Assembly: GCA_021234155.1 (NCBI GenBank)
Contig: JAJEKV010000054.1
Location: forward strand, 1,242,001 to 1,306,000
DNA length: 64,000 nucleotides
Direction of reading: 5' to 3'
Source of the DNA: Isoetes taiwanensis
Taxonomy: Eukaryota; Streptophyta; Lycopodiopsida; Isoetales; Isoetaceae
In this document: one piece after another, positions 11,091-22,020 of the stretch
Layout: every line of letters starts with the position of its first letter
How positions within the stretch are numbered: the first letter of the stretch is position 1
The notes under the pieces: model-generated
Told to the model about the DNA's origin: nothing
Database searches by the model: none
What the model saw: the letters and a program-made list of their open reading frames with translations, nothing else
Position numbers and translations under genes: made by a program

Positions 11091-11550
11091 CCTCCTTCTG
11101 TGTCCAAAGGTCTGCTTTCTTAGCCGATATAAGGTCTGTGCTTCCACATTTTGTGCTAGCCCTACTTCTTAGATCGGGATCCTTTCTTCTTCTTCCCTTT
11201 TCTACAGCAAAAAAGGAGAGATTCAGAAATATTAATATGCCTAAGCTAAGGCTACCGCTATTCCGACAAGCTAAACAAACTGTGATAGGGCCGGATTCAA
11301 GCTATGGCCATGTAAAGAATCAACGAAAGAAAAGAAACAGAGTAACCGGCTGGAAACCGAAGATGAATGGTCGACCCAAATGCCATTCTGCAATGGAATG
11401 CTATGCCACATGGCAGCACCAGAATAACGCAACGCCAAATTTGGCGACCCAAGTACCATATTGTGGACACAAATTGGTTTTGAGTAGTGAAAATGAATAA
11501 GACTCCTGTTATTAAAGAGGTTGCCACAACTGGGAAGGAATCCTGTTTGG
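11091..11550. other. No recognised gene
   Basis: Overlapping frames exist on both strands but none has a recognisable domain. The plus-strand frame at 11063-11500 is unsupported low-complexity sequence at its start. Confidence 0.3.
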
Positions 11551-11555
11551 ACACA

Positions 11556-11622
11556 GACAGGCAGACAGATAGATGGATGGATAGGCAGACAGATAGATGG
11601 ATGGATGGATGGATGGATGAAT
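11556..11622 (+). repeat. GACA/GATA/GATG microsatellite
   Basis: A 67-bp run of 4-bp units (GACAGGCAGACAGATAGATG, then repeated GATG) ending at ATGAATC. In any frame it gives spurious DRQTDRWMDG-like peptide, so frames crossing it are not genes. Confidence 0.9.
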
Positions 11623-11689
11623 CGGCTTTTTATGTCCACGGGAAGCCAAGTGGGTTATGGGACGGTATATGCAAATGGGCAGTGCGGGA

Positions 11690-11900
11690 TAAAAAAGCAG
11701 AAGAAGCAAAAGCAGCTAAGCAACCCAAGGAGAAGGAAACAGAGGGGAGGGCAAGCAAGAGAGAGGGCAAGAAGGAGAAGGAAGGAAAAGAAGAAGATAA
11801 AGATCGGAAAGAGAAAGAGGGAAGGAAGGCAATGAGGAGGAGGGGAAGAAAGAAAAGGACGAGAAGGAAGGAAATGAAAAGAAGAAAAGGAAGAAACACG
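11690..11900 (+). repeat. Homopurine (GA-rich) tract
   Basis: About 210 bp almost entirely of A and G on the plus strand (GAAGGAAAAGAAGAAG, GAGGAGGAGGGGAAG). It yields Lys/Glu/Arg-rich frames that should not be taken as protein. It is a candidate for triplex or H-DNA structure. Confidence 0.8.
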
Positions 11901-13966
11901 GATCCATCACTTTTGATATGGAGGTCACTCCTAAGAAACACCATAGAAGAAGTCCGAAGCCAAGTCCTCCGCTCAGACATTTGTCCTCTCCATAAAATGT
12001 TAGTGGTGGTGACCTTGGAAGCGGCTCCAACATCAGAGGTGCTTCCCATGACACTGCAAGCACGGCGAACAGAAGGGAGACCACAGAGCATCAAGGCCAA
12101 GTGTCTAGGCCAACCTAAAAGATTACATTGAGGATAGCCCAACACTTGTTAGAGGTGCCACATAGCCTAAAGGTTGAAAGAGCGAAGGAGGAAAAGAATG
12201 GCAGAAACTACTTCGAAGAAGATCTATGCCCATTGCCATATTTTCCCTCTAGGCATTACATTTATAAAAAGAATTAACATGTTCGATTTCTACTAGCCCC
12301 CTCTAACTTGACATCAAGGCGGCGAAATATGGAACATGTGAAGACATCAGTGGATTCTACTCATGTTGACATAATTCCATTCAACCCCCTCACTAAGAAA
12401 CTGGTTCCTTGGAAAATGGAGAATATTCGTATGGGATGCACTGCTACATAATGAATGGCAATCACTCGGTACTTTTTGCTCAGTTGGTATAAGAGAATGA
12501 TGACGACGATGAGGGTTTAAAGCAGCAATATTGAAACCTAATTTCAATACACTTGCCTCTTCTTTTATCAAATGTTTGATATTGTCAGCGATGCTTTTGA
12601 CATATTCAGAATTGTTTTGCCTTTTTTAGGAACCCACTTAATGTGAACCTTTAGTAACATGTTCTGACATTCTCAATTTGGGTGCATAATAAGAAAACAA
12701 CATATTCATTATGCTAACCCCTCTTAGATCTAGAACTATGAACTTCTAAACTTCACAAGGCTTTCACTGTAATTCCATGTGCAACTTGCCTAGCTGAGAA
12801 GTAATTACCTCACAAAAGATGGTAGCTCTTGTCTCTTGAACTCTCTCTAGCTTTATGCTTTCTCTCACTAGCTTAAGTTTCACCTTTCATAACTTTCTTC
12901 TCTCATAACTTTCTTCTCGGCTTCTTCTCCACTGCCACGAGTCCTTCCCTTTTGAATATAGTTGAGAACCCTATATCTATAGTTGTATAAGGGTAATGCA
13001 ATTGGGACAAGATTCCTGGTTTGGCTGCGACCGGTGTTAGCTGAGAGCTGCAAACCAGGAATCTTGGACCAATTGCATTATCCTTACAATATAACACTTG
13101 GGGAGCGCACTGGCTAATTCTTTTCGAATTTGCTTGTTTTCTTACCTCTGCAGCCCGTGATGGAAATGGGAAGATCAAAATAGCATTCCGTGAAATTGGT
13201 AGGGATGACGTGGGCGCAGGAAAATACAATACCGGAGATTACAGCGACCCAACTGTTATATTGTTCCAAATCTAAAACCTTTACCTTAAACTTTCTCTGA
13301 ATGTATACCTACACCTATTGCAATTGGCATTGATACAATGAATGTATGCAATACTTTATACCTCTGGTGAAGAATCTGCATGACTCGCTCCCACAAAATG
13401 GTGCACAGGACACCAAGTAAAATTGCTCAGCTCGAATCTGCCCTTATACTCCGTCTGCCATTGAACCTGTCATGAACTTGCTCATGTCACAGCCATATGC
13501 CACAGCCGCAGACTACATATGTTAATTTCCTATGAGGATAGAAACTGTATTTAGCCCTCCCAAGGTTTTCTTACTTGAGATGCCCATCGGCACTTGTCCC
13601 ACTATGAGGTGAATCGTCGTCGGCCTGTTTATTTGGCTTGTATATCTAATGACTAAGGTATCCAAGGTGAGGCAGTTAAAACATTTGGTTAATATTACAG
13701 TCAAAGAGAAATTTGGATTGGGCAGTCCACATCTTGAGGAGAGGCATCCCCGCCCCAATTCAGAAGATCGGACTTAATGGGTATTCTCTCATAGAATATC
13801 AAACACCTTCATCCATCTAGCCTGAAACTATAAGGTTACAAATGAATTCTATGCAAGCCTTTGTTGCATTAGCTTGGATCTATTTTCCTTTCATATGCGC
13901 GTCCTGTGCATAAAAATAGACAAAGTCCCAAGCAACTAACATTTACTTGATAGACGAAAAGAGGAT
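11901..13966. other. Noncoding stretch between low-complexity DNA and the PPR gene
   Basis: No gene supported. It contains the long hairpin at 12987-13086, listed separately. The last 150 bp would hold the PPR gene's 3' untranslated region. Confidence 0.4.
12987..13086 (+). repeat. 100-nt hairpin, candidate small-RNA precursor or MITE core
   Basis: A left arm at about 12987-13022 (TAATGCAATTGGGACAAGAT then TCCTGGTTTG) pairs with a right arm at 13050-13086 (CAAACCAGGAATC then TTGGACCAATTGCATTATCC), with only a few mismatches over about 35 bp and a loop of about 27 nt. Size and near-perfect pairing resemble plant miRNA or MITE-derived siRNA precursors. I recognise no known miRNA family. Confidence 0.55.
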
Positions 13967-15994
13967 CTATGGAACAATTGCATCGAAACAATATTCTCCT
14001 AGCTCGATATTGCAGTGCATATTGCAAGCACTAAGAAGAGTCATCCACGATAGGCTAATAATGCAGTTTTTATTAGTCTCAAGAAAGTTTTCTGCTTCTT
14101 TGAGCCGCCCTGCATGACCCAGAAGATCAATCATACAGGAAACATGGATTGCCTCTATGCTTAGATCATGATATTCACTCATAGTCCTGAAATACCAAGT
14201 ACCCTCATCCACCAAGCCTGCATGACTGAATGCTGTAAAGATGCCAATAAATGCTATGTCATTTGGTTTGAGACCACTTCGTTGCATGTCCTCAAAACAC
14301 TCCACAGCCAGCCCAACCTCATCACCCTGTGCATATCCTGCAACCATTGCACTCCATGACACAACATCTCGATTAGGCATCACTTTAAACACTCTATTTG
14401 CATCTCTCAAACTTCCACATTTGGAATAAAGGTCAACAAGGGCACTCCCTACAACAACGTTATACTGGACCTTACTCTGAGTGATCTGCTCATGAATGCG
14501 CCTGCCCAAATCTAGAGCACCTATGCTGCCACAAGCCTTCAAAATGCTTGAAAATACCACTTCATCTGGCTTTATACCCTCACATTGCATGCTCTGGTAA
14601 AATTCTAAGGCACGTAACCCTTGACCATGTTGTACATAGCCCGAAATCATTGCACCCCATGACACCACATTCCGATATGCGAGTCTGTCGAAGACTCCCT
14701 GTGCTTCAGTCAAGCTACAACATTTGGCATACATATCAACAAGTGTGCTTCCTACAACAACATCATCCAGCAATCCATCATGCACAATTCTCTCATGCAT
14801 CTGTCTGCCAAGATATATGGTGCTTATGCTGGCACAAGCTTTCAACATGCTCAGGAAGGTCACTTTATTTGGCTTTATGCAGTGCCTATCCATGTAATCG
14901 AAACATTGGACTGCAAGACACGCTTCTTCATGCTGAGCATAACCTGCAATCATTGAATTCCAGGACACAACATCTTGGTGATTTAACAACCTGTCAAAAA
15001 CTGAACGTGCCTCCTGAAGTCTCTGGCATTTTGCATACATGTCAACTAAAGCATTACTGACAACAACGTCAAGAAGAAATTCATTGTCAATAAGATGCTC
15101 ATGAATTTGCCGTCCCTGCTCTATGTTGGGCAGACTAGCACATGCTTTGAAGATCCCCAAATAAGTTACTTTGTCTGGAATTATATGCTGCTGAGACATT
15201 TCTTCAAAATGCTTTAAAGCAAGATCAGACTTACCGTATTGGGCATATCCAGCAATCATGATATTGCAAGAAATAAGGTCAAATTTCTCCAGCTCGTTAT
15301 ACATCATAATTGCCTCCTCCAAACTCCCAGCTTTAATATACATGTCTAAAATGGTATTTGCAATGATAATGTCAGAATATAAAATTCTTCCAATCACCTG
15401 TTCATGAATGATCCTACCCTGACTTATATCTCTCATGCTGCCACATGCTTTCAAAATGCATGAAAATGTGCATTTATCTGATTTTGTTTCATCAAAATGC
15501 ATTTTATGATACAAGTGGAGCCCTATCTCAATGGTCCCAAGCTTGACATGAGCATCAATAAGGGCATTCCAGGTATAGCAGCTCGGTTTTGAAACCTTGC
15601 AAAATATTTGGCTAGCTTCAATCAAGCCTCCTAATAAAGCAAAGAGACGAATAAGATTATCAGCGAGTACAGAGATGGAATCAAGCCCTGAATAGACCAT
15701 CAAAACATGCATTCGCCTGGCCAACACCATATTCTTACATTTCATGCATTCTTGCAATAGGTGATAAGCCTGATCTCTGGATAAAGGTATTCCATGCTGT
15801 TGGTTAGCTTCAGCGAAGCACAGAGCATTCTCCAACCACCTGAGCAAAAAACCTTCTCAATCTAAGAATTCTCAAGAATGACAAATTACAGGAAGTCAAT
15901 TTTAAAATGCAGTAAAGACATAATCCAGTTTGGCATGAATATACCTGAATGAGCTACTGAGGAAATTAGATCTGCTGCAGCGATGGCCAACCAT
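13967..15994 (-). CDS. Pentatricopeptide repeat (PPR) protein, PLS class
   Basis: Two exons: 15945-15994 (ATG at 15994) and 13967-15839, joined by GT-AG with phase 2, giving 640 residues. The short first exon encodes MVGHRCSRSNFLSSSF, Arg/Ser-rich and without acidic residues, a plausible organelle-targeting peptide. This is why I chose it over internal starts; no ATG opens exon 2. The rest is five or more P-L-S triplets with the usual YTWNALI, VVVSNALVDMYAKC, DVVSWNSMIAGYAQ, IKPNKVTFLSMLKAC and GRQIHEHL blocks, predicting sequence-specific RNA binding in chloroplast or mitochondrion, commonly RNA editing, splicing or stability. The protein stops at CFDAIVP inside what is normally the E motif, so E+ and DYW domains are absent. 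The window cannot tell a functional truncated form from an early pseudogene. Head to head with TIC20. Confidence 0.85.
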
Positions 15995-16136
15995 TTAAAA
16001 ACAGAATCGGACATCGTCATAAACCCCATAAACCCAGTATTTTACGAGACACGTTAACTGCCACGTTAGCTCCAAAAAAAAAAAAAAATACTTTTGCCAC
16101 CTGGGCATGTAGGTGCAGGGTAACAGTGGAGTGGCG
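15995..16136. promoter_or_regulatory. Shared 142-bp intergenic region between PPR and TIC20
   Basis: Only 142 bp separate the two ATGs, so both core promoters and both 5' untranslated regions must overlap here or lie in the neighbour's transcript. It contains a 15-bp A run (16074-16088) and ACGTTAACTGCCACGTTAGC with two ACGTTA copies. No clear TATA box for either gene. Confidence 0.6.
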
Positions 16137-17199
16137 ATGGCGCTGCAAGGTTCCGTTTTATCCCATCGCCTCCCTCTTCCTCAAGGACGTTGCAAGCTTC
16201 CACATACAAATGCATGCGTATTTCTTCCGCCGTCAATTTCTCGACCCGTGGCAATGCCAGTGCGTTCGGTTGCAGGTAGGTCTTTGCTGCCCTAGTTATC
16301 CTTTCTGTCTAACCCGATAAGAGCCTTTGTTATCTGCATTACTCTATTTCCTTGTTTTGAATACCTCAAATTCATGGTGCATTTCAAATTCTTCTTTGTT
16401 TGCATGCTTTCTAGAACCAGTGTCATATTTGCTTGATTTTGTGTTACATATGATGCTTCTGCAGCTGATAGCACATGTGATTTCTTTGGCATTCATCTCA
16501 TATATTCTCAGCTTTGTTTGCTAGGGAAATATCGTACTTGTTAGCTAAGAAATAAAAACGAAATTGTTTCTATGGGCAGGTTTTGCGGACAAAACATTTC
16601 TAGTTGGCAGCTATGCTAGCTTAAGGAAGTTCATGCCCACCCCTGTCATTTCTTTGAAAGGGAGAAAAGGTATAAGAGCAGCACAGTCAGATATCCCAAC
16701 TTTCAAAGGCTTTCCCCCAATGCAAACAAAGCCTCAATGGTACTGGAGAATTGTTGCATGCCTTCCTTATATTATGCCTCTCTGTGAATCCTGGATGTAT
16801 GCTGAGACCGCATATAGTCTTCACTGCTTCATAGAGCAGTTTGAGTTTTTGACTTACCCTGTCTTGAGGCTGCTTGGCAAACTTCCATCATGGTTTCTGT
16901 TGGCATACTTCTTTGTAGCATACCTTGGGATAGTTCGCAAGAATATGTGGCCTCATTTTTTTAGATTCCATGTCGTTACGGGAATGCTGTTGGAGATATT
17001 ATTGCAAGTCCTTGGTACGATGAATGATTGGTTGCCAAGGTCACTCTACTGGGGGAAAATTGGTGCTCATTTTTGGCTTGCCTTATTCTTCACATTCTTA
17101 ATGACTGTGCTCAAATGTTTAAGTTGTGCTCTAAGTGGCATGTATGCAGACATCCCATTTATCTCGGATGCGGCATACATGCAAATACCTTACGAGTAA
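16137..17199 (+). CDS. TIC20: Chloroplast inner-envelope translocon protein TIC20
   Basis: Exons 16137-16275 and 16580-17199 join GT-AG in phase 1 to give 252 residues, close to plant TIC20-I. TIC20 is a multi-span inner-envelope protein and core of the TIC1-megadalton import channel. Exon 1 gives a Ser/Pro/Arg-rich chloroplast transit peptide starting MALQGSVLSHRLPLP, with four acid-free blocks up to the splice. Exon 2 gives the conserved membrane domain: RIVACLPYIMPLCESWMYAE, FEFLTYP, RLPSWFLLAYFFVAYLGIVR-like segment with RKNMWPHFFRFHVVTGMLLE, then ALSGMYADIPFISDAAYMQI and IPYE at the end. Four hydrophobic segments are visible. The conserved WMYAETAY and PHFFRFH motifs are intact, with no stops or frameshifts. 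Start chosen as the only ATG in frame with a transit-like peptide. Very confident. Confidence 0.93.
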
Positions 17200-17744
17200 A
17201 TGTTTTGGCTCTGTAAGATATGTAATGAAGTCGGAGGATGCGATGTTAACCTTCTATTTGTGTGTATCCAATTCCTTAAATACGATATCTGGAGCTTATC
17301 CTCAGCAATATTGTGTCCAACTTGATGTGCTTTTAATGTAGAACCTGGTACTGCTGCAAGCATCATCTGCTGATCTTTTTTTCCTCACAGGAACAAGATC
17401 CTTTAGGTATAACAAGTTGTGAGACAAACCCGATCTCCAGTCTCATGTTATTGTTGCTCATTTGGTGATGTCAAATTCTAATCTTTAGTCTTATGTTATT
17501 AGTGCTCATTTGGTGATGTCAAATGCTTGCATCTATTTCATAATATAAATCCAGGTTGTAAAGCTACAGTTGTGCCCCACATTTATCAGTGCTTTGGGAT
17601 GGACAGCTCCTTAGGGGCATTACATCCATCCAGTACAATAGCAGCCCATTTTAGGGAGCCTTAATTTGGGGACTCGGGTTGCATTAGAAGATGTAGGCTC
17701 GTCGATGTTTATAAAATCAGCATGAACAGAAATATGTTTTGATT
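17200..17744. other. TIC20 3' flank
   Basis: Probably holds the TIC20 3' untranslated region. It includes a two-copy direct repeat (17441-17478 and 17488-17525; unit TTATGTTATT then GCTCATTTGGTGATGTCAAA) of about 47-bp period. Nothing else recognised. Confidence 0.45.
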
Positions 17745-18480
17745 TGATATGTTTGTATGTACCATTGATTTCAGACATCCATGCCTCAGTTCAATGGTCG
17801 CCATCCCAGCAAAGAAACATTCTTCCACGCAAATCTGACCAATCCTTGTTATTTACCAATGACTCTTCAAATGCCTTATTCACTTCTTGTCAATATGGGT
17901 CCCAACCATCAATGTCTTCATCAGTCACTGGAATAACATCAACTTTTGCTCCGTAGCCATAGATAAAATGAAGTAACCCTTGGATTTCACATAGTTATCC
18001 TGTCTAAAGCTATCTCTAGATATTTGCGCTCTATCCTAATCCGACATAAGGGAATCATGGGTGGTTTTGTATCCCTTTTTAATGCTAGTGCATCCAAGAT
18101 TTCGGAAATCACTTCCACAGTAAAAGACGCAAGTAAGTCACCAAGAACATCATCATCAGATCCTGAACTCTGCCCTTTTTTCTGATCCTTTTCTTTTCTC
18201 TTTGCTTGATTATTATCTGTAGCATTCATATCTATCTCATTAAGTTGTACTTTCATCCAACTACATAGCACTACTTCCTATCATTTTTTCAATATCAATA
18301 ATCTTATTTGCAGACCTTTCTATTGACCCAAGTGGATCTGCACTAGATTCAAATGACATTGCTAAACTTCGATGTGCATGACGACCTCTTGGCTTTCTTT
18401 TAGGAGTGACGAGTTTAGTAGGCTGCAAATCTGGTTGACTATTTCTTGTTTCTACCATAACATAGGCCACACTGCAAGAA
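17745..18480 (-). pseudogene. Decayed coding sequence of an unidentified family
   Basis: Reading the minus strand from 18480 gives a basic stretch (TPKRKPRGRHAHRS), then after a frame change a Lys/Ser/Asp-rich segment with VLGDLLASFTVEVISEIL, then IYGYGAKVDVIPVTDEDIDG, WDPY, and RGRMFLCWDGDH followed by EAWMSEI. TGA codons replace what look like Trp and Arg positions (PY-stop-QE, DH-stop-TEAW), and there are at least two frame changes. The WDGDH...AWM block reminds me of an uncharacterised multicopy family in fern genomes, but I cannot name it. No flanking repeats or target duplications were found, so it may be a mobile-element gene or a dead host gene. Confidence 0.4.
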
Positions 18481-18636
18481 ATACAATATAAGATAAGAAA
18501 AAACAATCTATTGGCAGTTCATTTGATTAGAGACAATCGTCTAATATCAATTGTTTAACATTCTGTTTTTTAAGGAAGAAGAGGTAGTTTATGGGAAGCT
18601 AACATGGGACATTAAAAAGCTAAGAAAAAATAAAGC

Positions 18637-18891
18637 AACGGTGTCGTCCCCTTAGGATTGAAGAACCTTCAGGCATTTAACTTCAGAGAAACATCAAGTC
18701 AACGGTATCTTCCCCTTGCAATGGGTCCTGATTTCATGTCTTTCAATGTAGGAAAAAACATGGCAACGGTGTCGTCCCCTTTGAAATCAGGACATTCTAA
18801 ATATATTTCATCAGGAAAAACTCAGGGAACGGTGTCGTCTTCTTTCAATCAAGCACATTCAATGTGTTCTAGAATAAGACCAAAAATAAGC
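18637..18891 (+). repeat. Four-copy 64-bp tandem repeat, core ACGGTGTCGTCCCC
   Basis: Units begin at 18637, 18701, 18765 and 18828 (spacing 64, 64, 63). Each has AACGGTGTCGTC-CCCTT at its start, then a more divergent spacer rich in TTCA and GGAAAAA. Units 1, 3 and 4 keep GTGTCGTC; unit 2 has TATCTTC. The period is not a multiple of three, arguing against coding function. Confidence 0.8.
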
Positions 18892-21800
18892 GGTGACTTT
18901 AACGTGTAAGGTGACTTTAATGGTTATATCATGCCACGGTATTTTCTCAACATGGGTGGATAATGATTGCTGATAACGTGGAAGGTGGTCGTATGGACAT
19001 GCAACCTGGGAGAACGTGGCATAACAATGCATTGTACATACAACACATGGAGTGTTACAAAGATGTTCTTTATGCTTGAGCTCAAGGAAAAGGTGATTCT
19101 ACAACAATATTGCACTATTAGAAACATCTTCTTTATTAAAATGGGAGAGTGTTGGTTTATGTGCCCGAACGCCACATGTGCAGACGCATGCGGCGTTCCC
19201 CCTCGCCCCTGCAGGACTATTTTGGTCGCATGGGTTTCTTCTCCTACCTCCACTATGGTAGTTCAAAATGTTTGCTTTGCCGAGACATATGCTCACCGCC
19301 GGACTCGGCTATGGCTTCATTTCGAATTTTCTCCCTTTCTTCTGTACTTTCCTTTCCTCTGATGCAGACGGCAGCGGCCTGGGGTTGCTAGATGCTGCTC
19401 AATCTTGCCCAGCAGAGGCCTGCTCAACCTATTCGATCCAGGCCATTTCTGGCCTTGGATCCGGCAGCTTCTGCTGCAATCTTTGCAACAACGGATAAAG
19501 GTGATGGGCTATTGCATTTGTTTGATCCGGTATCAAGATCCGGTGCAGTTGTAATATCCATCGATAATATTAGCACCCAAAGCAAGGTTTTGATGCTCTT
19601 ATATATGCCGACTTGGAAAACAATCTGACAATAAACAAGGTAAGTCGATTTGTGCAATTAAACCTGAGGTACAAGTATTGAGCTGCTTGGAATGGGAAAA
19701 AAAGTTCCTGTGAGTTTTGTTGACGGGTTTTCCACCCATGCATGCTACGGAAGCTGATCAAACCAGGTATGCAAATCTCGATTTACGGTTTCGGGCTTTT
19801 TTTTTTATTCTTCTCGATGTGTTCTTTCAGTGTGTTTCAATGCAGGTATGCGGATCTTCATTGTGGTTTATGGAGTAGGTAAAATGCTATGTTGCAGACA
19901 CTAAAGCCTTCAGTTCCATTTAAAATTTGATATGCTACATTTTAGATCTTGCTTACATTTTAGACTTTTGATTTTTGTATGCCGGGCACACGTTTGATTT
20001 TTGTATTCCGTTTTTTTATTCCATAATTACAGATGTTTTTTATTTCCTTAGATTACTGGCGTTTTTGTGACCGTAATCATAGCATGGATGATTCTCCTCC
20101 ATGGCTTCAAATGGCGAAGCTGGCAACAGCAGTCTCATGTTAAGTCTTCAAGGGAGAAGCCGATCTGCCAGCATTTCATTTGTAAACAGATAATTTTCCC
20201 ATGCAACCAGCATACTATGTGTCGGATTGGTTGGCTCGATCTTTTTATCTGGATTTGAATTACATGTTTCTGCAATTTGTTTGTTCAGGAGTAACGTTTC
20301 TCAATGCCTGTAGGTAGATTTCTGTAAGAGGATATTTCCTTAAAGGCATTTTCTCCAGCTTCTTTTTGTTCTACTATGGTAATGCATTTTATCCTCTGGC
20401 TCTTTCATTCTCCCTTATTTGTCTTTACTGATTTAGTAATTGAAGCACGAGGCTTAGACTACGATCTACATATTCTGATTGGATTGGTGACATCTGCGAA
20501 AACCTGTCTTGCTTTGCTTCAATACCAAATAGTTGGTATTATCTTCTGCTATTGCATTTGTTGCCATACTACGCAGACATTTTGTTGCCGAGGTTTAGGG
20601 AGAAGTGCTTAAATCAGCTGCTAAACATAGGTATGTCCATCTCATAGTCCTTTGATGAAGCTCTACTTTCTACTTCTTTTGCAGCACATTTCCCACAAAG
20701 GGCCATCTATTGGCATTTGAAGTCGAGTATTTATTTGCAAATGCCAAGTGCTTTGATTTAGAATTAGAAAATGGTGTGCTTGAGATTAATTATTGGTTAT
20801 CCTTTTTAAGGGTGTATAACCCATTGTTCATAATACATCTTCATCATTTAGGTATGTTACATTATTTCTTACCCAGCTTTATCCAGACCAGGTATGTTAG
20901 TAATGAATGGAATGGCCTTATCATTTCTTTGTTGCACCATAGAAATTCCATTTAAGGTTGGTTCTGCCCTTGAAACTGACATTCTGGAGCAATTTGTTGG
21001 TTTTAGTTGAGGTTGTTGCTGAATAAATTTGGCATCTTATATGTATCTTTTAGAAGAAATTGGCATTTAAGAACAACATTTCTTTAAAAGTAATAAAATG
21101 CATGTTTCCTTTTTATCCAGGAGGTTCGTATGGATATAAGTAGTTATATTCTCTCAATTGAACAGATTCTGTTTGAAGTGTAACCAATTGAGTGACGCTA
21201 TGCTGATGATATGTGAGGAATAGAGGTCTTGCAATTCTAACGTCTGCTTGCATGCTAGGGTCAAATGCCAGCAGATACGTCTGGTTACCTGATTTCAGCA
21301 CATGTTCAACCACAAGGATTTTTTGTAGGTATACACCATATGCTGAATGCCAGTGGCTGATGCAGGTTTATGTTTAGTATTGGGAATAATGCCACACTAT
21401 TGTTGTATTGCAGCCATTTTAACTCATAAGAAGTGCTCTGAGGCATGGTTACTAACTGTTTTGAGTTTTTACAGGTTTTTAGAAGAGATGAAAAGAAATT
21501 GGATGGAATGAAAGAAGAGGTTGCTGCCTTGCTGGACATGTAGCAGTGTCTTGGAAGATGCACATTATTGAAGCATATGATTGTTGGCAATGGTAGGCAC
21601 TATTTTTTCAGCTCTTTTCCGAAACAGTGCATTGCATGTCCACACGTGATGGAACACTGAAAAAGATGTCTCTATAATTCCTAGCAACTGCTCTACCCAG
21701 CTTTTCTTTTTTGCAAATAGCGGATACGATTCACAAGCTATAACCGGTATGGAACAAGCCCTTTGATGCATATAATTGGTACACAGATTTTGGTTTCTTC

Positions 21801-21925
21801 ATGGTAAAGACTCCATGCAAACTTTAGATTTCATTTTGAAGTAAAAGAGTGCTGAAGATTGCAGATTGTATCATGAAGTTGGAAAAACAAAATTCATTTC
21901 GCAGGGGAAGGATTTGGCTATGTCT
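18892..21925. other. No recognised gene
   Basis: About 3 kb with many short frames but no domain, splice-consistent exon pair or clear repeat that I can support. GGTATG motifs recur (19768, 19844, 20630, 20851, 20890), possibly remnants of duplicated noncoding sequence. Confidence 0.4.
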
Positions 21926-22020
21926 ATGGGCCCCAATTACTATCAACAGCAGGGTCCCAATTACTATCAACAGCAGGGTCCTTTTGACATATGCCCAAAT
22001 TATGTTAAGACTTCGGCATA
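21926..22020 (+). other. Possible exon remnant with NYYQQQGP duplication
   Basis: After a TTCGCAG acceptor-like site at about 21903, one frame reads KDLAMSMGP then NYYQQQGP twice and FDICPNYV before a stop. The repeated unit is an exact 24-bp tandem duplication (CCAATTACTATCAACAGCAG plus GGTC). It looks like a prion-like Gln/Tyr-rich exon fragment; no partner exon was found. Confidence 0.3.

Noticed and set aside
11487-12131. 214-residue Lys/Glu-rich protein
   Set aside because: The frame is produced by a GATG microsatellite and a homopurine tract; there is no domain or splice support.
14168-15060. Plus-strand proteins opposite the PPR gene
   Set aside because: They are antisense shadows of the repeats and have no domain.
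15837-15847. PPR start within exon 2
   Set aside because: The frame opens with TTG, not ATG, and coincides with a TTTTGCTCAG acceptor. The exon at 15945-15994 supplies a proper ATG and targeting peptide.
16113-16295. TIC20 start at 16113 and read-through to 16295
   Set aside because: 16113 is GTG; the first in-frame ATG is 16137, and GTAGGT at 16276 is the donor joining to TIC20 exon 2.
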